DNA of 64,000 bases from Paraglaciecola marina (GCF_004360155.1 NZ_ML178721.1:124001-188000), one strand, 5' to 3'; numbered from the stretch's first letter, positions 26,217 to 34,909 are shown. The notes: a model not told the origin generated them from the sequence alone. Translations and numbers: made by a program.

Positions 26217-28979
26217 ATGAAAATCAATAAAACTTTTTCGAAGGCAGGATTAGCGGCATTTCCGCTTTGCCTACTTTCAACAATAATATCTACTACAGTT
26301 TCAGCTCAGGATCAGCTCGGTGCTGAAATAAATCAGCAGATAGGGCAAGAAATAGAAAGAGTCCTAGTACGAGGCAGATTACAAACTGCCGCTGAGTCTA
26401 TTGTTACTGAACGTATAGAGTCAGATAAAGTAGTAGATATTCTTGGCATAGAACAAATATCGCGAGCTGGTGATTCTAATATCGCTGATGCTTTGCGCCG
26501 TGTACCTGGTCTAACATTAGTCGATGGTAAATTTATTTATATCCGCGGCTTAGGTGAAAGATACCAAAACGTCACCCTTAATGGGGCGGCTGTGCCTTCG
26601 CCTGACTTGACCCGTAATGTTATCCCGCTGGATATATTCCCAACTGCTATAGTGGCAGACATTGCTGTTCAAAAAGGATATACGGCAGATAAAAGTGCTG
26701 TATTCGGTGGTGGTGCCATAGATATAAGAACCACTGCTATTCCTGATAGTTTTATGGCTTATGTTGGCGCTAGCGGCGGTATTAATAGCTTGTCTGATAG
26801 CTATTTAGATTACCCTGGTAGTAACGATTTTGGTAAAGAAGATGGCACCCGTGCATTTCCTTCAATTGTAAGTTCTACCTTAGGCAGCACGTTCATTAAC
26901 GATGGTGACTTAGATATAAGTCCATCGGCAATTCAAGATACGGCCAATCGTAATGGATCTGCTATAACCTTTGAACAAGCTGAAGCGTTAAATAGAGAGT
27001 TAGCGCTGGGGTTTAACCGTGATCTAGACATATCTGAAAAAGACAGTTCAGTTCAAGATATGGGCTTTGAGGTTGGTATCGGTGATACCTATGATATAGG
27101 TGGTGAGTTTACGTTAGGCGGACTAGTTACCCTTAACTACGATGAATCTATTCGTACACAAGATCGTATCAGCCGCAGACTAGAAGAGCCTGAAGAAGAG
27201 TTTACCGAAACGACTAAAAGTACCCAAAATACCAGTGTAACCGTTACTGCTGCGGTCGCTCTAAAGTGGGGATATGACCACTCTATTGAATCTAAGAATT
27301 TCTTTATTCGTAATACCGATGATGAAACGTTTGTGTCTAACGAGTATAACGACACCTCTGGATTTAGCAGTGGTGGTGGCTTCCGTAACTATGAAGGTAT
27401 TTTTGAGCAAAGAGAGTTAGAAATTAATCAGTTTTCTGGTAGGCATATATTAGGTGAAGATACTCGTGACCTTATTGGCTTAGACAGTACCTTTTTGGAT
27501 GATTTAGAGCTTACTTGGTTCTACTCTGATTCAAATGCAACAACTGAAATTCCTAACGCATTCACCTCTGTAGCTACCTTTAGTCGTGATACTACTACTA
27601 ACGAGTTTAGCAATGTTAATATCTCTTTAGGGGGGATTGTTAGTAACGGTTTGCAATTCGATAACCTAGATCTAGACGATCAGTTAGAAAGTTCTGGTTT
27701 TGAAATGAAACTACCACTTTATGCTGGTGATTGGGCCTTTGAGCTGTCGGGTGGGACACGTATAGATAAGCGTGGCCGTATTTCTGATCAGTTAACATTA
27801 ACTATAGACGGTAGCTCAATTGTAAACTCTTTAGTGACAGACTCTATATCGACGCGTTTCTCTGATGAAGCTATCTCTAATGCTGATAATGGTTTTGAGT
27901 TGGCACTTGAGTCATCTGAATTTAGTCCTAGTTTAGCTGCAACTAAGGTTGAAGCGGTTTTTGGTCAAATAAATATAGATTGGAACGACGAACTTACAGT
28001 TGTGTTAGGAAGTCGTTTTGAAGACTATCGCCAAGTGAGTGCTATATTCAATCCATTGGCTGTATCTAGTCCTATTTTACCTAACCTTGATTCAAACAGT
28101 TTCACTGAAGGTGAGCTGCCTGAAGGTATTTTCCAAGACGATGGTATTTATCCTTCTGCTTCAGCAGTGTATAAGATTTATGATTTTTGGGCTGAAACAT
28201 TCAAGCTAAACTTGATGTGGAGTGAGAACGTTATTCGCCCAGATATGCGTGAAATCGTAGATACTTCGTTCCGAGATCCTGTAACTGATTTCATTATTTC
28301 TGGTAATTCTAGTGTTACACCATCAGATATTACTAATATTGATTTACGTGCAGAATGGTTCTTTGAATCTGGAAACAACTTTACAGTTAGTTTATTCCAT
28401 AAAGATATCGAAAATCCAATAGAGCTCTTTTCACAAACGGCCACAGGTAATGAACTGCGAGCTGAAGTGCTGAACGCTGGCACCGCAGAAATTAGTGGTT
28501 TAGAAGTTGAATGGATGGTAAACCTTGAGTTTCTTGGTGATATTGGATCCTTGTTCTTTGTCCAAGGTAATATTACTAGCTTGTTCAATAACGAAATTGA
28601 TGCCACTGGTGTAGAAAGTGACGTAACAAATGCAGTACGTCCTTTGACTCAAGCGTCTGATTTTGTGGCCAACATCATAGTAGGATTTGATTCAGACGAT
28701 GGTAAGCACTCGGCTGGTCTAGCGTTTAATACTTTCTCAGAACGTCTATACGTTTCTGGCGCAAGTGGCTTCGCAGACTCTTATGAACAACCGTTTGACT
28801 CGTTAGACTTCAACTACACTTATTACATTCAAGAAGACTTATCCGTTAAGTTTAAAGCAAAGAACTTGCTTGATGCTAAGAATGAGATCACTCAAGAAAA
28901 TAATGATGGCGTAGATGTTACGCGTTTTGAACAGGAAGTTGGCCAAGGCTATAGTGTGAGCGTTAGTTATAAATTCTAA
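26217..28979 (+). CDS. TonB-dependent outer-membrane receptor
   Basis: This 920-residue protein is a gated outer-membrane transporter energised by TonB. A signal peptide (about 1-31) is followed by a plug domain with ADALRRVPGLTLVDGKFIYI, GLGERYQNVTLNGAAVPSPD and VQKGYTADKSAVFGGG-type segments, then a 22-strand barrel ending in VSVSYKF with terminal Phe. The plug type (RGLGERY, NVIPLDIFPT) belongs to a group of large receptors often encoded with lipoproteins, not to the classic siderophore receptors. It lies 102 bases after the lipoprotein gene and probably depends on the same Pho-box promoter. Phosphate or a phosphorylated compound is an inferred substrate; none is proven. Confidence 0.92.
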   Translation: MKINKTFSKAGLAAFPLCLLSTIISTTVSAQDQLGAEINQQIGQEIERVLVRGRLQTAAESIVTERIESDKVVDILGIEQISRAGDSNIADALRRVPGLTLVDGKFIYIRGLGERYQNVTLNGAAVPSPDLTRNVIPLDIFPTAIVADIAVQKGYTADKSAVFGGGAIDIRTTAIPDSFMAYVGASGGINSLSDSYLDYPGSNDFGKEDGTRAFPSIVSSTLGSTFINDGDLDISPSAIQDTANRNGSAITFEQAEALNRELALGFNRDLDISEKDSSVQDMGFEVGIGDTYDIGGEFTLGGLVTLNYDESIRTQDRISRRLEEPEEEFTETTKSTQNTSVTVTAAVALKWGYDHSIESKNFFIRNTDDETFVSNEYNDTSGFSSGGGFRNYEGIFEQRELEINQFSGRHILGEDTRDLIGLDSTFLDDLELTWFYSDSNATTEIPNAFTSVATFSRDTTTNEFSNVNISLGGIVSNGLQFDNLDLDDQLESSGFEMKLPLYAGDWAFELSGGTRIDKRGRISDQLTLTIDGSSIVNSLVTDSISTRFSDEAISNADNGFELALESSEFSPSLAATKVEAVFGQINIDWNDELTVVLGSRFEDYRQVSAIFNPLAVSSPILPNLDSNSFTEGELPEGIFQDDGIYPSASAVYKIYDFWAETFKLNLMWSENVIRPDMREIVDTSFRDPVTDFIISGNSSVTPSDITNIDLRAEWFFESGNNFTVSLFHKDIENPIELFSQTATGNELRAEVLNAGTAEISGLEVEWMVNLEFLGDIGSLFFVQGNITSLFNNEIDATGVESDVTNAVRPLTQASDFVANIIVGFDSDDGKHSAGLAFNTFSERLYVSGASGFADSYEQPFDSLDFNYTYYIQEDLSVKFKAKNLLDAKNEITQENNDGVDVTRFEQEVGQGYSVSVSYKF

Positions 28980-29006
28980 TGCTCAAACGCTTATATTCTG
29001 TTCAAT

Positions 29007-29034
29007 AAAAAACCTGCTTAATGCAGGTTTTTTT
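29007..29034. terminator. Bidirectional terminator between the receptor and TonB-domain genes
   Basis: AAAAAACCTGC and GCAGGTTTTTT pair around a short loop, with T runs on both strands. It serves the plus-strand receptor gene and the convergent minus-strand TonB-domain gene. Confidence 0.92.
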
Positions 29035-29056
29035 TGGTTCCATTTTTAATTGTGGC

Positions 29057-29464
29057 TTATCTGCTAAGCGCAATTAGATCGGTAATTGTAGTATCAACAT
29101 CAGATTCAAAATCATAATCATACTGTAACATCAGACCTTGAACGGCTACCGCCTGAGAGTTTAACTCTATAGGTTGAAAGCGAGATTTTTTTAAGGCTTT
29201 CATTGATGTATGTACAAACTGCTTAGGACCACTGTTTTCTACCAGGGCAATATTAACTGGCTCACCTTGCTTATTTAAATCATAGGTAAGGGTTACATTG
29301 CCTGAGCGCTTGTTAAGCAACTGGGCATTTGGGTAGTTTGGTACTACTTGTTCGACGGCAACAATTTGAGTATCCGAAGCAGCTAAATCAGCAGCATCTA
29401 AGGTGATAGCATTGACACTCCAAGAAACTGATAATATGGATACTAGTGTTAATAATTTTTTCAT
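29057..29464 (-). CDS. Secreted TonB C-terminal-domain protein
   Basis: The ATG at 29464 is chosen because GGAGGA lies six bases before it, giving 135 residues. A signal peptide-like start (MKKLLTLVSILSVSWSVNA) precedes a TonB C-terminal domain (about 40-125): VPNYPNAQLLNKRSGNVTLTY, then LNKQGEPVNIALVENSGP and KALKKSRFQP, matching the family's beta-alpha-beta pattern. There is no Pro-rich linker and no clear anchoring helix beyond the signal, so it may be a free periplasmic TonB-like domain, not an energy transducer. It converges on the receptor gene. A good sigma-70 promoter lies upstream. Confidence 0.8.
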   Translation of the reverse strand: MKKLLTLVSILSVSWSVNAITLDAADLAASDTQIVAVEQVVPNYPNAQLLNKRSGNVTLTYDLNKQGEPVNIALVENSGPKQFVHTSMKALKKSRFQPIELNSQAVAVQGLMLQYDYDFESDVDTTITDLIALSR

Positions 29465-29539
29465 ACTTCCTCCGGAATTGTTATAAATTACCAAGGAAAA
29501 CTAAAACGTAATAACAATGTATTCCCTAGGTATATTCAA

Positions 29540-29567
29540 AGTATATACATAAATTAAAAGTAGTCAA
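29540..29567 (-). promoter_or_regulatory. Sigma-70 promoter of the TonB-domain gene
   Basis: On the minus strand TTGACT and TATACT are separated by 16 bases, about 76 bases before the ATG. The Pho box on the other strand begins 14 bases beyond the minus-35, so PhoB could also affect this promoter. Confidence 0.6.
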
Positions 29568-29580
29568 CTATATTTCTCAT

Positions 29581-29614
29581 TTGTCATAAAACTGTAATAT
29601 TAATCCGGTATAAG
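29581..29614 (+). promoter_or_regulatory. Pho box and minus-ten element upstream of the ribbon-helix-helix gene
   Basis: TTGTCAT, AAAA, CTGTAAT (29581-29598) form two direct repeats of the PhoB type. Exactly ten bases later comes TATAAG (29609-29614), the usual distance from a Pho box to its minus-ten. The promoter points at the gene starting at 29695. Confidence 0.75.
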
Positions 29615-29694
29615 ATTTGTTCATGTATATACAATTAAGATACATTACATAGCGAGTTTCAAGTAAAACTCCCCTACCTATAAGCAGTTTGTTC

Positions 29695-29886
29695 ATGACT
29701 AAATCAGTAGATAAAAAAGAATCAAGTAAGAAAGACCAAGAAAACAAAAAGAATAGTCAGTTGATTATTCGTATAAAAAAAGAAGAGCGTGATGCTTTTG
29801 TTGAGTTATGTGATGAATTAGATACAAGTGCGGCGAGAGAGATCCGTATGTTTATTCGTGATTTCTTACGTAAGCAGAACAGTTAA
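29695..29886 (+). CDS. Small ribbon-helix-helix-like DNA-binding protein
   Basis: The 63-residue product has a very basic N-terminus of Lys, Ser and Asp, then SQLIIRIKKEERDAFVELCD and a second helix SAAREIRMFIRDFLRKQ. That strand-helix-helix layout is typical of the Arc/MetJ/CopG fold, in which the strand (QLIIRIK) contacts DNA and proteins work as dimers. The ATG at 29695 is preferred to a TTG two codons upstream; neither has a good ribosome site. A Pho-box promoter lies directly upstream, so it is probably made under phosphate starvation and may act as a secondary regulator of the island. Target unknown. Confidence 0.75.
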   Translation: MTKSVDKKESSKKDQENKKNSQLIIRIKKEERDAFVELCDELDTSAAREIRMFIRDFLRKQNS

Positions 29887-30131
29887 TATATATAATTAGA
29901 TATACGAGGAGCCAAGAAGTAATAGAATTTATACCCTTCTCTTTAACTGCAAAGTTGTGGCTGTCATAATTTAGTGGTTTATTGTGACAGTTAAACTAAA
30001 CCCAACATAATCACATATAGCTAGTTTATCGTCTTAGTTAGGTTTAGTTTCTTCTAGTATGGAGAGTAAGCTGGCTAGATGTAACCCGTGTTTAGAAAGC
30101 TATGACTCTTGGTCAGGTCTTTATATTTAAA

Positions 30132-31304
30132 TTAACGGATAGGGCTTACCAAGTCTAATAACTCTGCGTTGATAAATTGGTTAGGACTATACACATCTAA
30201 AACAGAGCTGCTGCTATCAACCTGTTTTACTTCTAATTCAACATCTGGGTATGACCTTAAAGTAGAGTGGCTTATTCCGTTTACGCCAATAGGTAAACGC
30301 TTTTTGTACAGAGTAAACTTATCACCTTTTTTAATACCGTTTTCACTTCCCATATTAATTGTCAACTGCTGTTGTTCAGTATTGATTATTTGGGCAAAGC
30401 TTCGCTCACATTGTAGTAAATTAGACACGTCTGAAACCGCATTATTAATAGTATTTAGAACAACACGGCCATAATCACTTCGCCAAAAAAGACTGTTATG
30501 GGTATCCACACTGTAATCACTACTGTATTCCCAGTTAGCTTCACTGTGGTAGGTTTCTTTGTAGATGATGTTATGGCGGTAAGCATCTAATAGATACACT
30601 TGTACAGTAAAGTTACGGCGCAATGCCACATCGTCTGATAACAGCTCTTCTGTGACTTGTTCAAACAAGCTGATGTCACGAATGAATCCAAAAAGCACAA
30701 ACTGTCGACCGTATTCTCTGGTCATAAAAATTGCTTTTTCAGTGATTTCTTGTAAATCGATCTTGTCATAGGAGTGCACGTCGGTGAAGGCTTTGTCTAT
30801 TAATAAAACCTTTGGGCTGCTGTGCTCAACGCTGAGCTGCCGCTCAAAACGTTTACTAATTTGTTTGCCTAAATCAAAGATACCGCCGTATTTAGCTTGC
30901 TGTGGTTTTAAAACTTGAAATTGCGCTACCAACATAGAGCGGTTATAACCATCATGGGCGCAATCGAATAAAGGAGTGAAATTTACTTTTACGGTGACTG
31001 TTAAAGTGTCATCGGTGACTGTTTCACTTACCACTTCAACTCGTTGAATTTGGCCTTGAGTCGTTATGACAGACTTACTACTAACGAGTAGACCATCTAA
31101 CACCACGTCTTCAGCTGCTATAAAGCTACCATTTTTAAAAGAGGCGTCGGCTACTGCATTTTTAATGGCTTGCACACGAACATCGGTTAAGTCGGCATCT
31201 TCAATGGCAACACTGGCTTCGCCTTGCTGCCAATTAGCTAAGGTAGTTGGGGAGATAGATAGAAATAGAAGCGCTACTAGCGCCCTTGATAGTATGGAGT
31301 GCAT
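30132..31304 (-). CDS. flgT: Flagellar assembly protein T (H-ring component)
   Basis: FlgT forms part of the H ring around the basal-body LP ring in Vibrio-type flagella. The 390-residue protein begins with a signal peptide (cleavage after TTLA) and NWQQGEASVAIEDADLTDVR, matching the N-terminal domain of FlgT. The middle domain contains two of the three Cys residues, and the C-terminal domain begins near INTEQQQLTINMGSENGIKKG. It starts 13 bases after the flgH stop, so the pair forms an operon. The main flagellar cluster is not in the window. This assignment rests on length, signal peptide and recognisable N-terminal and C-terminal segments. Confidence 0.85.
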   Translation of the reverse strand: MHSILSRALVALLFLSISPTTLANWQQGEASVAIEDADLTDVRVQAIKNAVADASFKNGSFIAAEDVVLDGLLVSSKSVITTQGQIQRVEVVSETVTDDTLTVTVKVNFTPLFDCAHDGYNRSMLVAQFQVLKPQQAKYGGIFDLGKQISKRFERQLSVEHSSPKVLLIDKAFTDVHSYDKIDLQEITEKAIFMTREYGRQFVLFGFIRDISLFEQVTEELLSDDVALRRNFTVQVYLLDAYRHNIIYKETYHSEANWEYSSDYSVDTHNSLFWRSDYGRVVLNTINNAVSDVSNLLQCERSFAQIINTEQQQLTINMGSENGIKKGDKFTLYKKRLPIGVNGISHSTLRSYPDVELEVKQVDSSSSVLDVYSPNQFINAELLDLVSPIR

Positions 31305-31317
31305 CTTAGGCAGCCCC

Positions 31318-32061
31318 TTATTTGAACACAGTGAATAGCTTGTCTAACACCGAGTCTTCTTGATTCTTATGAAGTTTTCCTTTGCCACTGTATTCTATGC
31401 GTGCATTACCTACCTTAGACGAGATTATAGTGTTTGATGCATCAATATCAGTGGTTCGGACTTCCCCTGAAAAGCGCACATATTCTTCACCTGAGTTTAG
31501 GGTAATCCATTTTTCACCACCTACTATCAGGTTACGATTAGGGAGTATTTCCATAACGTACACGGTAATATCGCCATTTAATGAATTTGACTGCTTTGAT
31601 TCAGATGAAGAATCAAAGTCACTATCTTGGCTATGCTCGATGGCAACATCGCCTTCGTCGATACTAATTGGGCCTGCATTAACACTTAGCGGCCCTAAAT
31701 CAAAATTGCTGCTTTTGTCAGACGAATAATCAAGTGATTTTTTTGACGTTGTAGACTCACTAAGCTGCACTAATATCATATCGCCTACGCGAAAGTTTTT
31801 ATGAAGTTTGTACAAACTTGAAGCGTTTTCGGCATGAAATAAAGAGCCGTTGGGCACATGAATCGAATCAACCTGTTCGGTTCGTACTGGTCGAAATCCA
31901 GGTTCATTTGGTTTGACTTCGTTATCTGAGTTACTGATAGCTCTTTGGCTAACTTCTGGGTTGGTATGGATTTCTTCTACTACTTGTTGTTCAACTGATG
32001 GTGTCTGTGTGCAAGCACAAATAATAATCATCATAAACGGCAGAACAATTTGGTTTCTCAT
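31318..32061 (-). CDS. flgH: Flagellar L-ring protein
   Basis: FlgH forms the outer-membrane L ring through which the flagellar rod passes. The 247-residue precursor starts with a lipoprotein signal ending CAC (IIICAC), and contains the FlgH hallmarks GSLFHAENASSLY, VGDMILVQLSESTTSKKS, and the C-terminal LIVGGEKWITLNSGEEYVRFSG and GEVRTTDIDASNTIIS segments. The central region is shorter in Gly and richer in Asp and Ser than usual, so it looks like a divergent member. It is followed by flgT on the same message. Location outside a flgA-L cluster is unusual; a second flgH elsewhere in the genome is possible. Confidence 0.88.
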   Translation of the reverse strand: MRNQIVLPFMMIIICACTQTPSVEQQVVEEIHTNPEVSQRAISNSDNEVKPNEPGFRPVRTEQVDSIHVPNGSLFHAENASSLYKLHKNFRVGDMILVQLSESTTSKKSLDYSSDKSSNFDLGPLSVNAGPISIDEGDVAIEHSQDSDFDSSSESKQSNSLNGDITVYVMEILPNRNLIVGGEKWITLNSGEEYVRFSGEVRTTDIDASNTIISSKVGNARIEYSGKGKLHKNQEDSVLDKLFTVFK

Positions 32062-32197
32062 ATGGCAATTTTATCCCAAGGCTATCTTTCGATAACTACA
32101 TACTTTAATTTTAGAATTGCCTCTCACAACCAAATTCTGAGGCCAAACTACTGAAGATTTTTTTACATTACAAGTGGATTTGAGGTATCCATATTTA

Positions 32198-32230
32198 TTC
32201 CTTATTTCTTCCTTATTTCTTCCTTATTTC
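32198..32230 (+). repeat. Three perfect tandem copies of an 11-base repeat
   Basis: The unit TTCCTTATTTC is repeated three times without change in the intergenic space between the divergent flgH and Ser-rich genes, 87 bases before the latter's start. Such repeats can vary in number by slippage. Confidence 0.9.
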
Positions 32231-32316
32231 AAATGATAACTTGGTCCAGATTTCGCTTAGTAGGATTAAATTTCGATCCTGCAATATCGACAGGTGAAAT
32301 ATGAGGGCTATTTGCT

Positions 32317-33111
32317 ATGACTATTATTGATAACTTCCAAAACCTGTGGGGCACAGATACTTCTAGCCAAATAGCGGAAACTACCACTCCTGAAATAAAT
32401 GAAAATGATGAATTAAATCAGGGGTTTAGTGGTCTTTTTGCAATATTTCAAGGAGACGGAAATGATAGTGAAGGCAATAATGCACTGCTCGATGCTGAGT
32501 CGACTATTGATAGTATTCAACAAAGCTTGATGTCAGCCATGGGACTTTCAAACGTGCTAGGAGATGGCGTAACACAACTTTCGTCATTATCTTCAATTGC
32601 CGATATGCAATCATCATTATTAAGCAGTCTACAAGCAAGTTTATTCAGTAGCGCTACTGAGAGTGCCTCATCGCTAGTTAGCGATGCCACAAGCATAGTT
32701 GAAGGAGCTGAGGAGCTTGATTCTCTTAGTAACACTTGGGGTTCTATTGATGATGTGTCGAATTATTTAACCGGTGAAGATGGGCTTGCCTTTGCAGATG
32801 TATTTGATTCGGTCAATATATTGAATCATGTGCCCCTTGTTTCAGATGTTTATCAAAGCGAGGTTGAGCACGATATATCACCTTTATCAGAATTGGTGGG
32901 TGGCTACGCTTTTGGCGGGCCTATAGGTCTTGCATATTCAGCAGCCGATTTAGCCATTGAGTCATTTTCTGGAAAGTCTATTTATGAGAACATTAGCGGC
33001 TTTTTGTTTAGTGATGCAGAGCAAGAAACTATTGAAAATACAGTCACCCAAGTGACTGATACTATAGTTCAATCCAACCAAGCTTATAGCTTTGTGCAAC
33101 GAGAGTTTTAA
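32317..33111 (+). CDS. Hypothetical Ser/Asp-rich protein (264 residues)
   Basis: I do not recognise a family. The first 140 residues are rich in Ser, Asp, Glu, Asn and small residues (many SSL and SAT motifs, no Cys in the whole protein) and probably alpha-helical. The last third contains a Gly/Ala-rich hydrophobic segment, ELVGGYAFGGPIGLAYSAAD, that could insert in a membrane, then a short C-terminal domain. There is no signal peptide. The lack of Cys, low complexity and start near flagellar genes recall exported flagellar or type I-secreted proteins, but this is only inference. It is transcribed divergently from flgH; a weak sigma-54-like GG-N10-GC lies at 32243-32256. Confidence 0.68.
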   Translation: MTIIDNFQNLWGTDTSSQIAETTTPEINENDELNQGFSGLFAIFQGDGNDSEGNNALLDAESTIDSIQQSLMSAMGLSNVLGDGVTQLSSLSSIADMQSSLLSSLQASLFSSATESASSLVSDATSIVEGAEELDSLSNTWGSIDDVSNYLTGEDGLAFADVFDSVNILNHVPLVSDVYQSEVEHDISPLSELVGGYAFGGPIGLAYSAADLAIESFSGKSIYENISGFLFSDAEQETIENTVTQVTDTIVQSNQAYSFVQREF

Positions 33112-33262
33112 AGTACTAAGAGAGGCAAATTCATGCCGTATACTTAGTTTTGCGGCCAAAGTGTGTATTAAAAACCTTAGTCATAAATTAGGTTCTTCAA
33201 TTTTGGGGTTTTTAATCATAGCCATTTCATTATAAAGTGATACATACTAATCGCTTTTATTG

Positions 33263-34186
33263 ATGAAAAATAAAATGAAATGGCCCAACCTTAAACATCT
33301 CCACTATTTAGTCACTTTATATCAAGAGCAACATTTTAATCGAGCGGCAAAGCACTGCAATGTGAGCCAGTCTACCCTTAGTACTGCTATTCAAAATTTA
33401 GAAGAGCAGTTTGGTTCACAACTTTTAGAGCGTGAGCATAAAACCTTTGTCTTTACACCTTTTGGCCTTGAACTGGTGGGGAGAGCTAAAGTGTTATTGG
33501 CAGATGTGCACGAATTGGTGGACTTTGCGCAAAGCGCTGGTAATTGGCAGGCAGGTAATCTTAAGTTGGGTGTCATACCCACTATAGCGCCATTTACGTT
33601 TGAAGGAATTATCGATAGTGTTAAAGAACATTTGCCAGACATTAATTTACAACTCCAAGAAGACACCACCGCAAATTTACTGACACAACTTAATGAAGGG
33701 GTGTTAGATTTATTAATACTGGCTTTGCCTATGGAAACACCTGGCTGCAAACAACTTGTTTTAGGACATGACCCATTCCATTTAATTGCTCATCAAGATT
33801 TAGTTAAGTCTTTGCCAAGTCCACTTGACGTCTCTAAACTCCCCAAAGAAAGTGTGTTTTTATTGCAGCAAGAGCATTGTATGACCGGCCATGCTGTAAG
33901 TGCCTGTGGCTTGCAACACAAAGAGCAAGTGAGTTCATTAACTGCAAGTAGTTTATATACCTTAACTCAGCTTGCTAAAAGTAAGTTAGGTTTTACCTTT
34001 ATGCCAGAGTTGGCCATTCAAAATAATATTTTGAATGGTTTTCCTTTAGTCTCTATGCCATCGGAAGATAAGGCTTACAGAGAAATTGGCTTGGTATGGC
34101 GAAAAGGCACTACTCGTGTCAGGTTATTTAGGTATTTAGCTGGCTTAATTGCTCCTCTTACACCTGTTCCAACGTTAACGCGATAG
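33263..34186 (+). CDS. oxyR: OxyR-type peroxide-sensing LysR regulator
   Basis: OxyR is a cytoplasmic activator of catalase and peroxiredoxin genes, switched on by a disulfide formed with hydrogen peroxide. The 307-residue protein has a LysR helix-turn-helix (LYQEQHFNRAAKHCNVSQST) and a regulatory domain. The redox pair is clear: HCMTGHAVSAC, Cys206 and Cys215 with eight residues between, exactly as in E. coli OxyR Cys199/Cys208. The following SLTASSLYTLTQLAKSKLGF also matches the family. ATG 33263 is used, though ATG 33275 is possible; no strong ribosome site is seen. No catalase gene is adjacent. Confidence 0.87.
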   Translation: MKNKMKWPNLKHLHYLVTLYQEQHFNRAAKHCNVSQSTLSTAIQNLEEQFGSQLLEREHKTFVFTPFGLELVGRAKVLLADVHELVDFAQSAGNWQAGNLKLGVIPTIAPFTFEGIIDSVKEHLPDINLQLQEDTTANLLTQLNEGVLDLLILALPMETPGCKQLVLGHDPFHLIAHQDLVKSLPSPLDVSKLPKESVFLLQQEHCMTGHAVSACGLQHKEQVSSLTASSLYTLTQLAKSKLGFTFMPELAIQNNILNGFPLVSMPSEDKAYREIGLVWRKGTTRVRLFRYLAGLIAPLTPVPTLTR

Positions 34187-34366
34187 TCGTTCTACTGCCA
34201 GATTAAGTTGACTGCAATATAGATTTAAACCCCACTGTTTTGAATGTTTCCTTGTAAGCAATTTCTAACTTAACGGATTATTTCTTAAAAATATAAACTT
34301 TTATTCAGGTCATCTCGACTTAGTTTATGAATAGGGAATACCCCTTCACTTTAGGAACTAAAAATA

Positions 34367-34909
34367 GTGTTTGAAAAGAGTGACGAACAGTTAATAGCAA
34401 GGGCTTTGCAGGGTAATAAAAAAGCTTGGTTAACTTTGTTGAAGCGTTATGAAAAACAAATTTATCACTATGGTATGCGTATGACGGGCAAAAATGAAGA
34501 TGCCTTGGACTTAATGCAAGAGGTGTTTGTTTCTGTATTTCGAAATTTATCAAATTATCGAAATGAAGGGAGCTTCAAGAGTTGGTTATATCGTATTGCC
34601 CATTTCAGATGTATTGAGTTTTATCGGCGTAAAAAGCCAATGCAAGGCCTAGATGATGTGCCAGAAGTGGAGAGTGAAGAAATCAGTGCGGCTGATGCAA
34701 TACATTGTCATCAAGAAAATAGACAGCTCATTAATGCAATGCAGCAATTACCTTTGGCGCAAAAGGCTGTTGTAGAGTTGAAGTTTTTTGGACAATTTAC
34801 CTTTGATGAAATTGCTGAGCAAACTGGGATTTCAGCAAATACTGCTAAGTCTCGTTTGTATGGGGCTTTGGGGAAACTAAAACAAATTATGGAGGTTGAT
34901 TATGCATAA
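34367..34909 (+). CDS. ECF-family RNA polymerase sigma factor
   Basis: This 180-residue sigma factor directs RNA polymerase to a small extracytoplasmic regulon. Region 2 (about 12-85) contains YHYGMRMTGKNEDALDLMQE and NYRNEGSFKSWLYRIAHFRC; region 4 (about 120-175) has LPLAQKAVVELKFFGQFTFDE and the helix-turn-helix GISANTAKSRLYGALGKL. It starts at GTG 34367 and its stop overlaps the start of the anti-sigma gene by eight bases, a classic coupled pair. Such sigma factors usually activate their own operon. Genes controlled beyond the operon cannot be seen. Confidence 0.93.
   Translation: MFEKSDEQLIARALQGNKKAWLTLLKRYEKQIYHYGMRMTGKNEDALDLMQEVFVSVFRNLSNYRNEGSFKSWLYRIAHFRCIEFYRRKKPMQGLDDVPEVESEEISAADAIHCHQENRQLINAMQQLPLAQKAVVELKFFGQFTFDEIAEQTGISANTAKSRLYGALGKLKQIMEVDYA

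Noticed and set aside
28178-28606. Minus-strand frame of 142 residues inside the TonB receptor
   Set aside because: It lies wholly within the receptor's barrel coding region and has no ribosome site or promoter.
29957-29994. CTGTCA/TGACAG inverted repeat resembling half Pho boxes or a terminator
   Set aside because: The halves are inverted with a wide loop, not direct repeats, and no T run follows.
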